Source: Gliomastix tumulicola
Taxonomy: Eukaryota; Ascomycota; Sordariomycetes; Hypocreales; Bionectriaceae
Direction: 5' to 3'
Assembly: GCA_001599755.1 (NCBI GenBank)
Contig: BCHX01000007.1
Span: 2,852,001-2,916,000 of the forward strand
DNA: 64,000 nt
The translations under genes and the position numbers were made by a program. Position 1 is the first letter of the stretch, and the number at the start of each line of letters is the position of its first letter. A model generated the notes under the pieces. The model ran no database searches. It was given only the letters and a program-made list of their open reading frames with translations, and was not told the origin of the DNA. Positions 46,752 through 56,803 of this stretch are shown here, one piece after another.

Positions 46752-47999
46752 TCACTTCAGCTCGCCCAGGAGCATCGTCCGGTCTGAGGACGCCGAGAGA
46801 ACTAGAATCAAAGTCAGTTGCACCATACCAGCCAAACACACAGCAGGACGAACATACGGATCGGCTCCTTGCCCGGAGCAAACTCGGCACTGTTCACCGT
46901 GCCCTTGTGCCCGGGCAGCTTGTACAGCAGCCGCCCGGTCTCGCTCGACCAGACCACGACCGTGCCATCCCCGGACGCAGCCGCAATCTTCTTCCCCTCC
47001 CCGTCCCAGCTCGCGCCCAGCAGGTTCTGCTCGATCCCCGGCGTCGCCCCGTCAAACGTCCGGATGTGCCGCTCCGTCGGCGCAAACGGCCGCACGTCCC
47101 ACGTCCGCACCGTCCCGTCCATGGCGTACGACAGCAGCGACTGGGAGTCCGGGCTCACGCGCAGCGACGTGACTGTGTCGCTGTGGCCCAGCAGCGAGTA
47201 CACGGGCGCCTTCTTGCGCAGGTCCCACACGCGGATGTCGTTGTCGATGCCGCCCGTGTAGATCTCGTTGCCCGCCTCGGCGACCGCGACGGCCGTGACG
47301 GGGAAGTCGGTCTGGATGTAGTCGACGGCGTTCTTGGAGCGCGGGTCCCAGATGCCGATGGTCGAGTCGTCGCTGCCCGACACGAGGAGCTCCTCGCCCC
47401 GGCGGCTGATGGCCAGCGTGTTGATGACCTCCTCGTGCCCGATGTAGCGTCGTATCCGCGTGCCCGAGGTCAGGTCCCAGCTGGCGAGGTGCATGTCGGC
47501 CGACGCCGAGTAGAGGATCTCCGAGTCGCGCGACCACTCGAGGTCGAGGACGGCGCCCTTGTGGCCGTTGAGGACACCGTAGTTTTCGCAGTCGCCATAT
47601 GTCCTCCACAGCACTAGCCGTCTGTCAGCACACCTGTCTGTCCCTGTAGAGAGTGAGGGTCTTCGTGAATCCGTGTGTACGCACTTATACTTCTGTCCAT
47701 TGACCCTGACGCGATCAGGTTCCCTGTGAGATCGAACTTGGCCGCGAAGATCTCGCCAGTGTGGCCGGAGAGCTGCATCACCGGAGCTTGGAGCCCGCTC
47801 GTCCGGGGGGCCTAGCACAAGTCAGTCGCCAATCATTCGGCATCGAGATTTGTCGGCGCCAACTCACAGACTGCACGAGAGCATTGCTGGAGGCGTTCAG
47901 CCGCGCGAGGGCGCCCGTCGAGTTGCTGACGTTCTGCCTCTTGACGAGCATCTGGTTGTACCCAGGCTCGTCGTCGGCAGGGCGCTTCTCGGCCGACAT
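46752..47999 (-). CDS. SNRNP40: U5 snRNP 40 kDa WD40 protein
   Basis: Exons 47999-47868, 47811-47685, 47613-46858 and 46801-46752 join to 354 residues, the normal size for the family. The N-terminus (EKRPADDEPGYNQMLVKRQ) is followed by seven WD40 repeats forming one propeller. Family signatures include MQLSGHTGEIFAAKFD, DRSIMLWRTYGDCENY, IYTGGIDNDIRVWDLRKKAP, MDGTVRTWDVRPFAP and LLYKLPGHKGTVN, and the last repeat LLSASSDRTMLLGELK is made by the final splice into a 50-nt exon. These match human SNRNP40 and fission yeast Spf38, a component of the U5 snRNP and U4/U6.U5 tri-snRNP that joins the spliceosome with Prp8. Nuclear. The gene is divergent from BET3. Confidence 0.95.
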
Positions 48000-48506
48000 C
48001 CTGGCTGTGTCAACCTCGGAAGATCGCTGCGATCGTGATTTCGAGTAGTTCTGCGCGCGAAGAAACCGTCCTTCTCGTCGCGAATGCGTGCGTGTCGCTT
48101 CAATCGTGTCGTGTTGTCTTGATGGTCGCGGTTTTGCAAAATTCAGTGGATCTCGCAGCGTCAGTGGGCTTCTGGATGTTCAGCGACGGCGGTGGAGAAT
48201 CAAGACCCCTCATTGGCTGCCGGGTCGTTGCTTGTCCCTTGATCGGTGGGCCTGAGCTCCGTCCACCGACAAACAATCCAAGCTCACCACCGAACAGGAC
48301 CGTCATCCTTCCTTGAGATACCCGACGAGACGACCACTACAACCTGAACACGACAATTGTTTTTTGAATTGGAGGCTGTTCGACTGCTGCGCTGTTTGAT
48401 CGTTTAAGTAACGTCCCCGAGTTCGGTGCCCAACCGACAGCACCGGCGTCCAACCCCGCCAGCCCGACCAGCTCCTGAATACCTTCACACATCCCACCCT
48501 CGCACA
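48000..48506. promoter_or_regulatory. Divergent promoter of U5 40K and BET3 genes
   Basis: 507 bp between the two start codons. I see CCGAC and CCACCG words but no motif I would name with confidence. Confidence 0.5.
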
Positions 48507-49277
48507 ATGGCGGCGAATAAGGCGGCGCGGATAGGCGAGGAGTAAGTCTGTCCAGTCTCTTTGCAGACGAGTTGCTAACCGCGCTAGGATATGGAAGTGA
48601 GTCGCAAACCAGCCCGAGAGGACATGCCCACCATCGACCGCCCCGAGACTAATAGCCCCCGACCAGAACGCGAATGGACAAGGTCAACGCCGAGCTCGTG
48701 ACTCTGACCTACGGCACAATCGTCGTCCAGCTGTGCAAGGACTTCGACAATGACTACCCCGAGGTGAACAAGCAGCTCGACAAGATGGGCTACAACATCG
48801 GCCTACGGCTCATCGAGGACTACCTTGCCAAGTCGAACCAGATGAAGCGGTGTACCAACTTCCGCGAGACAGCAGAGATGATTTCACGGGTACGGCCACT
48901 CCCCTTTTTCGTTTTTCATCCTCCCGCGTGACTAGGCGTTCAGCGGGCTGAGACAGCTTTTCTAGGTCGGATTCAAGATCTTCCTCAACATCACGCCGCA
49001 GGTGACGAACTGGACGAGCGAAGGCACCCAGTTCTCGCTCGTCTTCGACGAGAACCCGTTCGCCGACTTTGTCGAGCTGCCGGACGACGGCCGGGCGCAG
49101 GACGAGCTGTGGTACTCCAACATCCTGTGCGGCGTGCTGCGGGGTGCGCTCGAGATGGTGCAGATGCAGGTGGAGGCACACTTTATCAGCGATGTGCTGA
49201 GGGGGAACGACACGACGGAGATGAGGGTGTCGCTGATCCGGTACATCGACGACGAGCTGCCGCCGGAGGATGATTGA
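48507..49277 (+). CDS. bet3: BET3, core subunit of TRAPP tethering complexes
   Basis: Exons 48507-48541, 48588-48596, 48667-48889 and 48966-49277 join to 192 residues, matching yeast Bet3 (193). Exon 2 is a 9-nt microexon (GATATGGAA) that rebuilds EEIWKTR. The protein reads MDKVNAELVTLTYGTIV, GYNIGLRLIEDYLAKSN, then FKIFLNITPQVTNWT and CGVLRGALEMVQMQVEAHF, all Bet3 signatures. Cys77 lies where mammalian Bet3 has its palmitoylated cysteine (Cys68). Bet3 sits in the core of TRAPP, the Rab1/Ypt1 exchange factor that tethers ER-derived vesicles at the early Golgi. Skipping the microexon keeps the frame (9 nt) but removes three conserved residues. Confidence 0.95.
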
Positions 49278-50302
49278 GCGATAGTCCACTGGGATGTGTC
49301 CCTGCTGATTGCCCAGGGAGGCTAAGCCGAGGGGCATGTCATTGATGGGACGCCGGCGATGTATGGGCAGTTTGGATCGGCTTATGGCCACGATCCATGC
49401 ACGGGTGCACATTGAAGCCTATTGGGGAGCCTTCATAGGAGAGGCTGCTCGGATGGCCAGAGTCAGGCCCAGGAGGTTGGGTCAAGCCAGAGTGAGGCCA
49501 CCATCTCGGTCACGAGCTTGCCAAGTGAGCAAGCGGCTTGTGAGACACTCTACTGTGACTTACCACGCATAGAATTTCTCCATTCGTATAGGATGGAATA
49601 ATCACCAGACTTCAATTACTGTTGAGTTATCACAACACAATTAAGTGGCATGACGCCACGGATTGACACTACATCCCGACAAGACAGGTGACCACTGTAC
49701 TATTGTTGAAATGGGATTGGGATTATACCTTCCGCAAGCAAAAACAAGCGCCTTCATGAAAATAAACATAGGTAAATTCTTCAACGAAGATGCCCTCTTC
49801 ATAGATATTGAGCACACTTCAAAGCTTGGACTGACAAAGAGCTTCTCAACATAGGTCATGGGTCCAGGGTAGCTCAGTGTCCCCAAATCTGGTCCTCAGA
49901 TTGGGTTCCCGATCCATGTTTAGTAATCCGCGGATCGCCGAGACGGCATTTTTGCCTAAGGCAGACATGGATGCCCAGATTACGACAGGGCGGGCTCAGA
50001 AATACGCGACTGTGCCAGCACCTACGCGGGGCGCAGCGTCAGGATTAGCAGGCCGTTGGCGCTGATCAGGCACGGGAGCCCTGTTGGCGGCTTGTACCTG
50101 TCAACCAAGGCGATTAGGCGCTGTTAGAGCCTGCAGAAAAGTTTAAACAGGACCTCAAATATTGAAAGGGGATGGCATCGCACGGGCAGGGACGGACGGG
50201 AGGGCGCCGCCACATGTAGGAGCACGAGCCGTTGAGGGCATGACGTGCAGGTGCGAATTGATGCATTTTCCGGCGCAGGCAGGACGCGTTCTGGGAGATA
50301 AT
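49278..50302. other. 3' flank of BET3 and AT-rich patch
   Basis: No supported gene. The segment 49560-49860 is AT-richer than the genes around it and holds a 63-codon open frame without an ATG start (49663-49854). It might be a relic of inserted DNA, but no repeat ends are visible. Confidence 0.45.
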
Positions 50303-51627
50303 GCGCATTATCAGCGAGTTCTTTATCCGTAGCATCGCGTCTCTGACACTGAGTCGGGCCACTGTAATTTCAGCACGCTAACCCACCGTCATTTCTCGGC
50401 GTACTGTGCGAGCGGGTGCGAATCACTGGGGCAGCACAGTGCCAAAGCTTGCTTCCTGCACGGCCCGCACACCCCCAAAGTGCGCTTTGCCTTGTGCACT
50501 CGCTGTAAGACGGGCCTTGGACCAGCACTCGTCCTTGTCCTGGGCTCGCTCCCACCTTTCCTGTCGAACTGTCTCGATCCCACCTCTCTCGATTTGCAAC
50601 CTTTCTTCCACCTCGCTCGCTTCGCCAAATCTCCCTCACCCTCTCCCTCCCCCCACGATCGCCCCGTCACGTCAGATCCCAGACAGACACCGCGGCGACC
50701 ATTCTTCGACTTGCGTCTGCCTGCATGGCCTCGAGCGATTGCTGCACTCGATAGGTTTTGGTTCTGCCGACCTGACCCAGTCATCCTGTCGCGAAACCGT
50801 CCCAGATCCGAGCGAGACGGACGGGGGCCGCCCACGATACGATTTGCCCCATTATCAGTACCACAACCACGGGCAGCAACAGGCGCGCATCCCCAGCGGT
50901 CGACTCAACAAACATTCAATAACAGTCGGCGTCGTCTTGTAGACCGCCTCTGGCTACCCAGCCCTGCCCTGCCTCTGCTGGCCAAGAGCTTTTCGCTTCC
51001 TGAGGCGTCTGTCTCTACATTGCGGTCACCTGGCGGCCTAAAAGCAACCTTGGGAATTTCGTCCGTGTCAGCCTCCCGAGATAACTTCCTCGCCTCCCTC
51101 TTTTCCATACCCCAAGCAGCAGCAAATCTTCTTTTTTTTTCTTGCTATTTCCCACAAATACCCGCTGCCTCGCTACTTCACCTTCTCTTTGGCCATTTTG
51201 CCTCCTCATCTCCGCCATCCCTCAACCGTCGAATTTTCCCCGTCCCCGATCGCCGATTTTGAACGCTTGAAAATTGCCATCGACTTGTCTCGACGATACT
51301 ATTGCTTGCGCTTGCGATACACCGCCTGCCAAGCCTGATTTATCGTCATCGCTGTCGATTGATCATTTGCAGTCGACGGTTTCCTACAAAACGATTGGCT
51401 GCCGCCAGACCGCCTTGTCGCACTCCGCATCGTCGTCTTGACGGTGCCGTGCCTGGTCCCCGACCTCCCCTGCTTGGTGGGCTTGCTTGGGTTTGTCGCG
51501 TGGTTACACGCCAGGGTGGATGAATCAGCTGGTAGTTGACCGCATCACTGCTACCTGTTTACCCCCTTGTACCTTGCTCTCGACTACTCCCCAGCCACAC
51601 GTCTGCGCACTACGCTAGGCGACTACG
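50303..51627 (+). promoter_or_regulatory. Long ATG-depleted leader with two uORFs before the Flo8/SomA-type gene
   Basis: In 1.3 kb before the start only two ATGs occur, against about 20 expected by chance; 50755-51519 has none. They open a 9-codon uORF (50725-50754, ends TAG) and a 32-codon uORF (51520-51618, ends TAG) whose stop is 9 nt before the main ATG. The sequence is pyrimidine-rich. This is the pattern of a long scanned 5' untranslated region with uORF control. A 5' intron cannot be excluded. Confidence 0.6.
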
Positions 51628-51756
51628 ATGGCGATGAATCCAAACGTTGGCATGGCCAATATGAACCCTATGGGTGGCCCTGTTGGAGGCGCACCGGTTC
51701 CGATGATGAACAACGGGCAGGCCGCCGCCGCTGCGGCAGCAGCCTCATCGGCTCGA

Positions 51757-51788
<32 letters not shown>

Positions 51789-54369
51789 GCAGCAGCAGAT
51801 TACCGACCAACGCCCCGCGCTCAACACGTATATCTATGAATATTTTATCCGACAAGGCATGTTTGAATGCGCTCGCTCGCTTTTGAATAGCGACCACCCC
51901 GTCAACGTCAACAAGGACGGCAGCAAGAGTGGTGTAGTCAACGGTGTCGGCGACGACGCTATGGACCAGGATTCGAAAAGCGACCTCGAGAAGCTGCCCG
52001 ACGACCTCCCGCCTCCGAAACTTCCTATGTCGTCCGACTCGTCATTTCTCTACGAGTGGTTCTGTCTGTTCTGGGACATCTACAACGCGCAGCGCGCCAA
52101 GGGCGGCAACGGCAACATCAACCAATACGTTGCCCACACGCAGGTATGGTTGCGTCTTTCTTTCGTCGTGCATTATAGTCGCAGGCTCTAGGATGTGTAG
52201 CTCGACCACCGGACAGGTACTGACCAGCAATGATGGAACAGCAGCAGTCTCGTCTTAAGCAGAACCAGCAGCAGGAGCTTCTCAGGAACATGCGACCCGA
52301 GAACATGGCTCAGTATCAGCAGATGATGCGGATGCAGCAGTCGGGCGCCATGAACATGCAGATGAAGCAAGGCAACCTGGCCCGCGCCGCCATGGCCAAC
52401 AACCAGAACAAGTGAGCTTCCAGTGCAGTCGAGTATGTCTTTTGTTGTTTGTCCCCCCCTGGCTGACCACACCGACCAGCCCCATGATGATGCAGCAGCA
52501 GCAGCAGGCCAAGCAGAACCAGATGCAGCGGGACCCTTCCAGCATGGATGGGAACCGTGACCGGCCCTCATCACCTGCCAACGGCGAGAACGCGCCGTCG
52601 CCCTCAAAACGACAGCGCGTCGACAACGCTCCGTTCAACCCGAACCAGCCCGGCGGCATGATGCCCAACGGCCGACCGGGGCAGAACATGCCGCCGCAAC
52701 AGATGCCTGGGGGGCCTGCCGCCGCTCAGATGCTGAGTGCGCATGGCATCAACCCGACCCAGCTGGGACAGCCCCAGTTTAACAACTTTGTAAATATCCC
52801 TCCGACCGCTCAGCAAAAATCCATTGCAACTTACTCGCAGCACCTTCAGCATCATCATGGTAACCAAATGGGGAACAAGCAGATGCCCAACGCTGGCGGC
52901 CCTCAGGGACAAGGCTCTCCGATGATGGCGCAAGGCCCTGACGGCAACGCCATGAACTACACCTACAACCCCGGCGGCGAGATGGCTCCCGGCGGCCTCC
53001 GACCTGGCGGCCCGGGTGCTGCCCAAGCTGCGGGCGGCAGCAACCACGCCCTGCAGGACTACCAGATGCAGCTGATGCTGCTCGAGCAGCAGAACAAGAA
53101 GCGGTTGATGATGGCACGCCAGGAGCAGGACAACATCGGCGGCATGCCCCGAGAAGGCCAGCCACCTGGCGCTGGCGGCCCCGGTGTCCCCACGGGTCCC
53201 AACGGCCAGGCCTTCCCCGAGGCCTCTCCTCAGGGCGCCATGAGGACGGGCGCGTCTCCCAACCCTGCAGAGCAGATGAAGCGAGGCACCCCGCAGATGA
53301 ACAACTCGGGAATCCCGTCGCCTGTTCCTGAAGGTGGCCCGCAGTCGCGCGAGTCACCGAACCCTGCTATGAACTTCATGGCCGCCAACGCCGACCCCAA
53401 CGTCGCTCCGCACTTCTTCAACAAGGGCGCGGACGGCAACATGGTCCAGGGCAACATGAACGGCATGCGGCCGCCCAGCTCGCACCCCGGGCAGCAGCCA
53501 TTCAACCCGCAGATGAACCACCAGATGATGGCCCGGCAAGCTGCCGCCGCCCAGCAGGGCCAGAACCCGCAGGGCTGGCAGCAGGCCCCCAACGGCCAGA
53601 TGATGCCCGCCGGCATGCAGCAGAGCCCCCAGGTTCAGGGCACGCCTCAGCCGCGTCCCATGGCCCCGCCGTCCGCACCTGCTGCTAACAACGCCAACAA
53701 CCGGACGACGGCCTCGCCCCAGCAGGCTGCTGCCGCACCACCGACGCCCAACCAGACGAACAAGGCTGCGCCGAAGGGCAAGAAGAAGGGCGAGTCCGCC
53801 AAGGACAAGGTAAGTGACAACTTTATGTTCCTGCTGTATCTCTGTCACGGCATGATAACTGACTTGGACCACCAGCGCGCTGCGAACCAGAAGAAGAACC
53901 AGAATGTCAACAACGCCAGTGCCACGCCAGCCGCCGAGAGCGCTAACGATGCTGAGTCGGCGGCGCCGGCGACGCCCATCACGCCTGTTAACCCTGCCTT
54001 TAAGAACGGACAGAACGGCGCGGGGCCGAGCAACCAGCCCAACGTGTCCGCTGCTCCTCCCCAGACGGCTGTCCCTGCACCTCAGCCGCCTTCTGTGCAG
54101 CAGGCGCAGGCTCACGACGCGAATGGCGGGCTCATGGATAACTTCAATATGGTATGTTGCCTGTCCTTGTCGAAGTTGCACAGACCGAAACTAACATCGC
54201 CCAGGGGTTCCATGATATGGACATGGGCAGCGGACTGCAGACTGGCGACATGCTGAATGACTTCGACTTCGATTCATTCCTCAACGACAACGACAACGAG
54301 AACCAACCATTCGACTTCAACGGCGCCTTTGGGGGTGTCGATGGAGAGGACGGCATTTCTACGCAATAG
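51628..54369 (+). CDS. somA: LisH-domain transcriptional regulator of the Flo8/Som1/SomA type
   Basis: Exons 51628-52143, 52242-52411, 52480-53809, 53876-54151 and 54205-54369 join to 818 residues. After an Ala-rich and poly-Gln stretch (about residues 31-57) comes a LisH/LUFS unit: LNTYIYEYFIRQGMFECARS, then FLYEWFCLFWDIYNAQRAK at about 140-160. The rest is low-complexity Gln/Met/Pro/Asn sequence with an NLS-like SKRQRVD and a Lys-rich PKGKKKGESAKDK. The acidic C-terminus (LNDFDFDSFLNDNDNEN) looks like an activation domain. This layout matches yeast Flo8, Magnaporthe Som1 and Aspergillus SomA, nuclear regulators downstream of cAMP/PKA that control adhesion, development and, in pathogens, infection structures. 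The 3' acceptor at 52241 could shift by 3 nt (CAG repeat). An unusual leader with uORFs precedes it. Confidence 0.9.
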
Positions 54370-55883
54370 TGCGCCCCCCCTCCCGCCTGGGCGCACCTTG
54401 CTCGCGGTGTCTGAGCCCGATTACCGCTTGAACCCCTTTTTCTTTCGCAGCTGTCTTGTGTGTGTTGTGTGTTGTGTTCTGTTTGGATTATACTTAATCT
54501 GGCATCCTCCGTCACGGCGTTTAATGTGGTCTATATCACGGTCATGAGGCGATCAGGTTTCCGGGTTGGGACGAGCGACGGTTTTGTTCCTCGTCGAGCG
54601 GTGGTGGTTTTTCAGACTTGATGGGATAAAAGAGTTGATGTCCGCGCCCTCGGTTTTTGTTATCTGCTTGTTCCTGCTGTCAAGTTTCTCCTTATCTCTC
54701 GGCTGACGGATCACGTTTCTTCATCATTTATTACCTCCGTCGCCGACAAAATTCCCCCTTTTACGTTCCTGTCCTTTGGCTTCTGATCTCGTTTCACGCG
54801 GCTTGCATTTGCATTTGTCTTTTGCCTCCCTCTCACTACTAGTTTTACCCTCCTCGTCGATCGATTATCGTTTTGTCTGACGGGTCATCCTTGATCCTTC
54901 TCTGTCTTTGGACTGTTTCTGGAGGACGAGACTGAATTTTTCCTTTCTTTTTCCTGATCTATCTATTATGCCTGGACGGCAGAGCGATGCCAAGGTCTCC
55001 TGTACAAAAAAACCATTCTGGAATTTACGTGTTTACAATTGGCAAACTCACAGTGTCCTCGAGGTGACTGCCCCCCCCGTAGCTCGTGGCTCTGACGATG
55101 CGATGAAGTGCTGTCTTGTCTGGGCTGCCTCGGTACATGGCTCCGGGTGCGGGAGGCGTGTTGATCTGCGACGAGGACAGGTCGACGTGGCGGGATGTCG
55201 TGATACGTAGCTATTCGCCGACGGTGCGGCCACGACATGCATGTGGTGGTGACTTTGGCTTTTTTGGTCTTCGGGACGACTTGAGTAAGTGATACATGAT
55301 GTCGCTGCGAGGTTTGTCAGGCCTAATCTGAGTGAGTCATGGGTTGAGGGCGGTGATACCGTCCTAAAGACGGGAGGCTTGCGAGAGGGAGGTCTGTGAC
55401 GAGGCGGTCTTCTTCTCCTTCCGGGGGGAGTTTGCCTCGTTTTGAGTGGCACGAATCAGTCACGCTGCCTGTACATGACACCGGAGGTATATCACATGCG
55501 TGTATGTGTGTGCTGGTTCACATTCAAGGGAGGAAAGAAAAGAAAAGCAGACGTCAGACTCGGAGAATGGCACCGTGTTCGCTTATGCGACGAGAAGGGT
55601 ATGTATGAAGTATGTACAAGAAGATTTTTGAAACAACACAAGACATGAATGGTTTCCGTGTATAAAAGAAAGCAGATCTAAAGGGTATCCAGCGCGCCGC
55701 TCCTTTTATATAGAATTTTTCTTTTCTTTTTTTTTGTTCGATCATGAGAATGGGAAACGCGAGTCGTGGGGTGGGTGTGATTTGATGGTGGACGGAAAAA
55801 AAGGGAGACAGGAAAGTGTCACCCTTGGGGGATCCACCGCACACCACGAAAGGAACCAAGAGAAGGAGCCGCAAAGACGGACT
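54370..55883. other. Convergent intergenic region
   Basis: 1.5 kb between the stops of the Flo8/SomA-type and GH16 genes. T-rich stretches after 54420 fit a long 3' untranslated region. No supported gene. Confidence 0.55.
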
Positions 55884-56803
55884 TTACTTGGTCTCGTAGA
55901 CGGCGACGTACTCGACCTCCATCATGTTGCCGTAGCCGGACTCGGTCGAGGAGTTGGGCTCGCCCTGTTATAAATGTCTCAGTCAGCAAATTACACAGTT
56001 TGTCTCAGACAAGTTGTCTCAGAGGGGTTGAATTTCCAACTTACCGGCCAGTCGCCGCCGACGGCAACGTTGAGGATGACATAGAAGGGCGAGTGGGCGA
56101 GGCTGGACCAGATGCCCTCGTCGGCGATGTCCGAGCCGCTCAGGGTGTGGAAGGCCTGGCCGTCCATGGACCACTCGATGGTCTCGGAGCGCCAGTCCCC
56201 GGACGTGCGGTCGACGTGCAGGCTCCAGGTGTGGAACTCGTTGTCGGGCAGGTTGATGGTCTTGCCGCGGCCGCTGGGCGCGTTGCACACGCCGCCCTCC
56301 TCCTGGCCGCAGTGCACGGTGCCGTGGCCCAGCCCGTCGCCATTCACCATCTCGAAGATGTCGAGCTCGCCGCACATGGGCCAGTCGGTGCCGTGCCGCA
56401 CCGCGTCGCCCAGCATCCAGAACGCGGGCCACATGCCCTGGCGCGCCGCGCTCTCGCCCATGCGCAGGCTCGCCTGCCACCGAAGGCTCTTGCCCGGCTG
56501 CGCGTTCCAGCTCTCCTTGGTCTCGACGCGGCCGCTCGTCCAGCTGCCGCCCTCCTTCCAGGGCACGAGCTGCAGCGTGTCGCCGCCCGAGAGCTGGATG
56601 TTCTTGTTGGACGTCGTGTAGCGCTGGTGCTCGTTGTTGGTGTCGATGTCGAGCGCGATCGTCCACTCGTCCTTGTCCGGGTCGCAGCCGCCGCAGCCGG
56701 AGAAGGTGTCCTGCCAGATGGTCTTCATGCCGTCGATGGAGGGGGGCTGGACGGCCGTGGCGAGGGACGCCGCGAGGAGCGTGTAGATGAGCGTGGACTT
56801 CAT
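55884..56803 (-). CDS. Secreted GH16 beta-glucanase family protein
   Basis: Exons 56803-56045 and 55964-55884 join to 279 residues. A signal peptide (MKSTLIYTLLAASLATA) precedes a GH16 jelly-roll domain filling the protein. The catalytic motif ExDxxE reads GELDIFEMVNG, with nucleophile Glu146, Asp148 and acid/base Glu151. MWPAFWMLG upstream and EFHTWSLHVDRTSGDW and YVILNVAVGGDWP downstream are family segments. The second exon gives the last strand (MMEVEYVAVYETK). There is no GPI signal or binding module, so it is a soluble extracellular enzyme, most like the endo-1,3(4)-beta-glucanase/laminarinase groups rather than the Crh cell-wall transglycosylases. Exact substrate cannot be decided from sequence. 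Confidence 0.93.

Noticed and set aside
49861..49920. tRNA-like A box (GGTAGCTCAGTG)
   Set aside because: No acceptable B box (GGTTCGANNCC) at the right distance and no cloverleaf can be folded by eye.
53354..54181. 275-codon minus-strand open frame
   Set aside because: Antisense of the Flo8/SomA-type gene; Arg/Leu/Val-rich composition typical of a reversed Gln/Pro-rich coding region.
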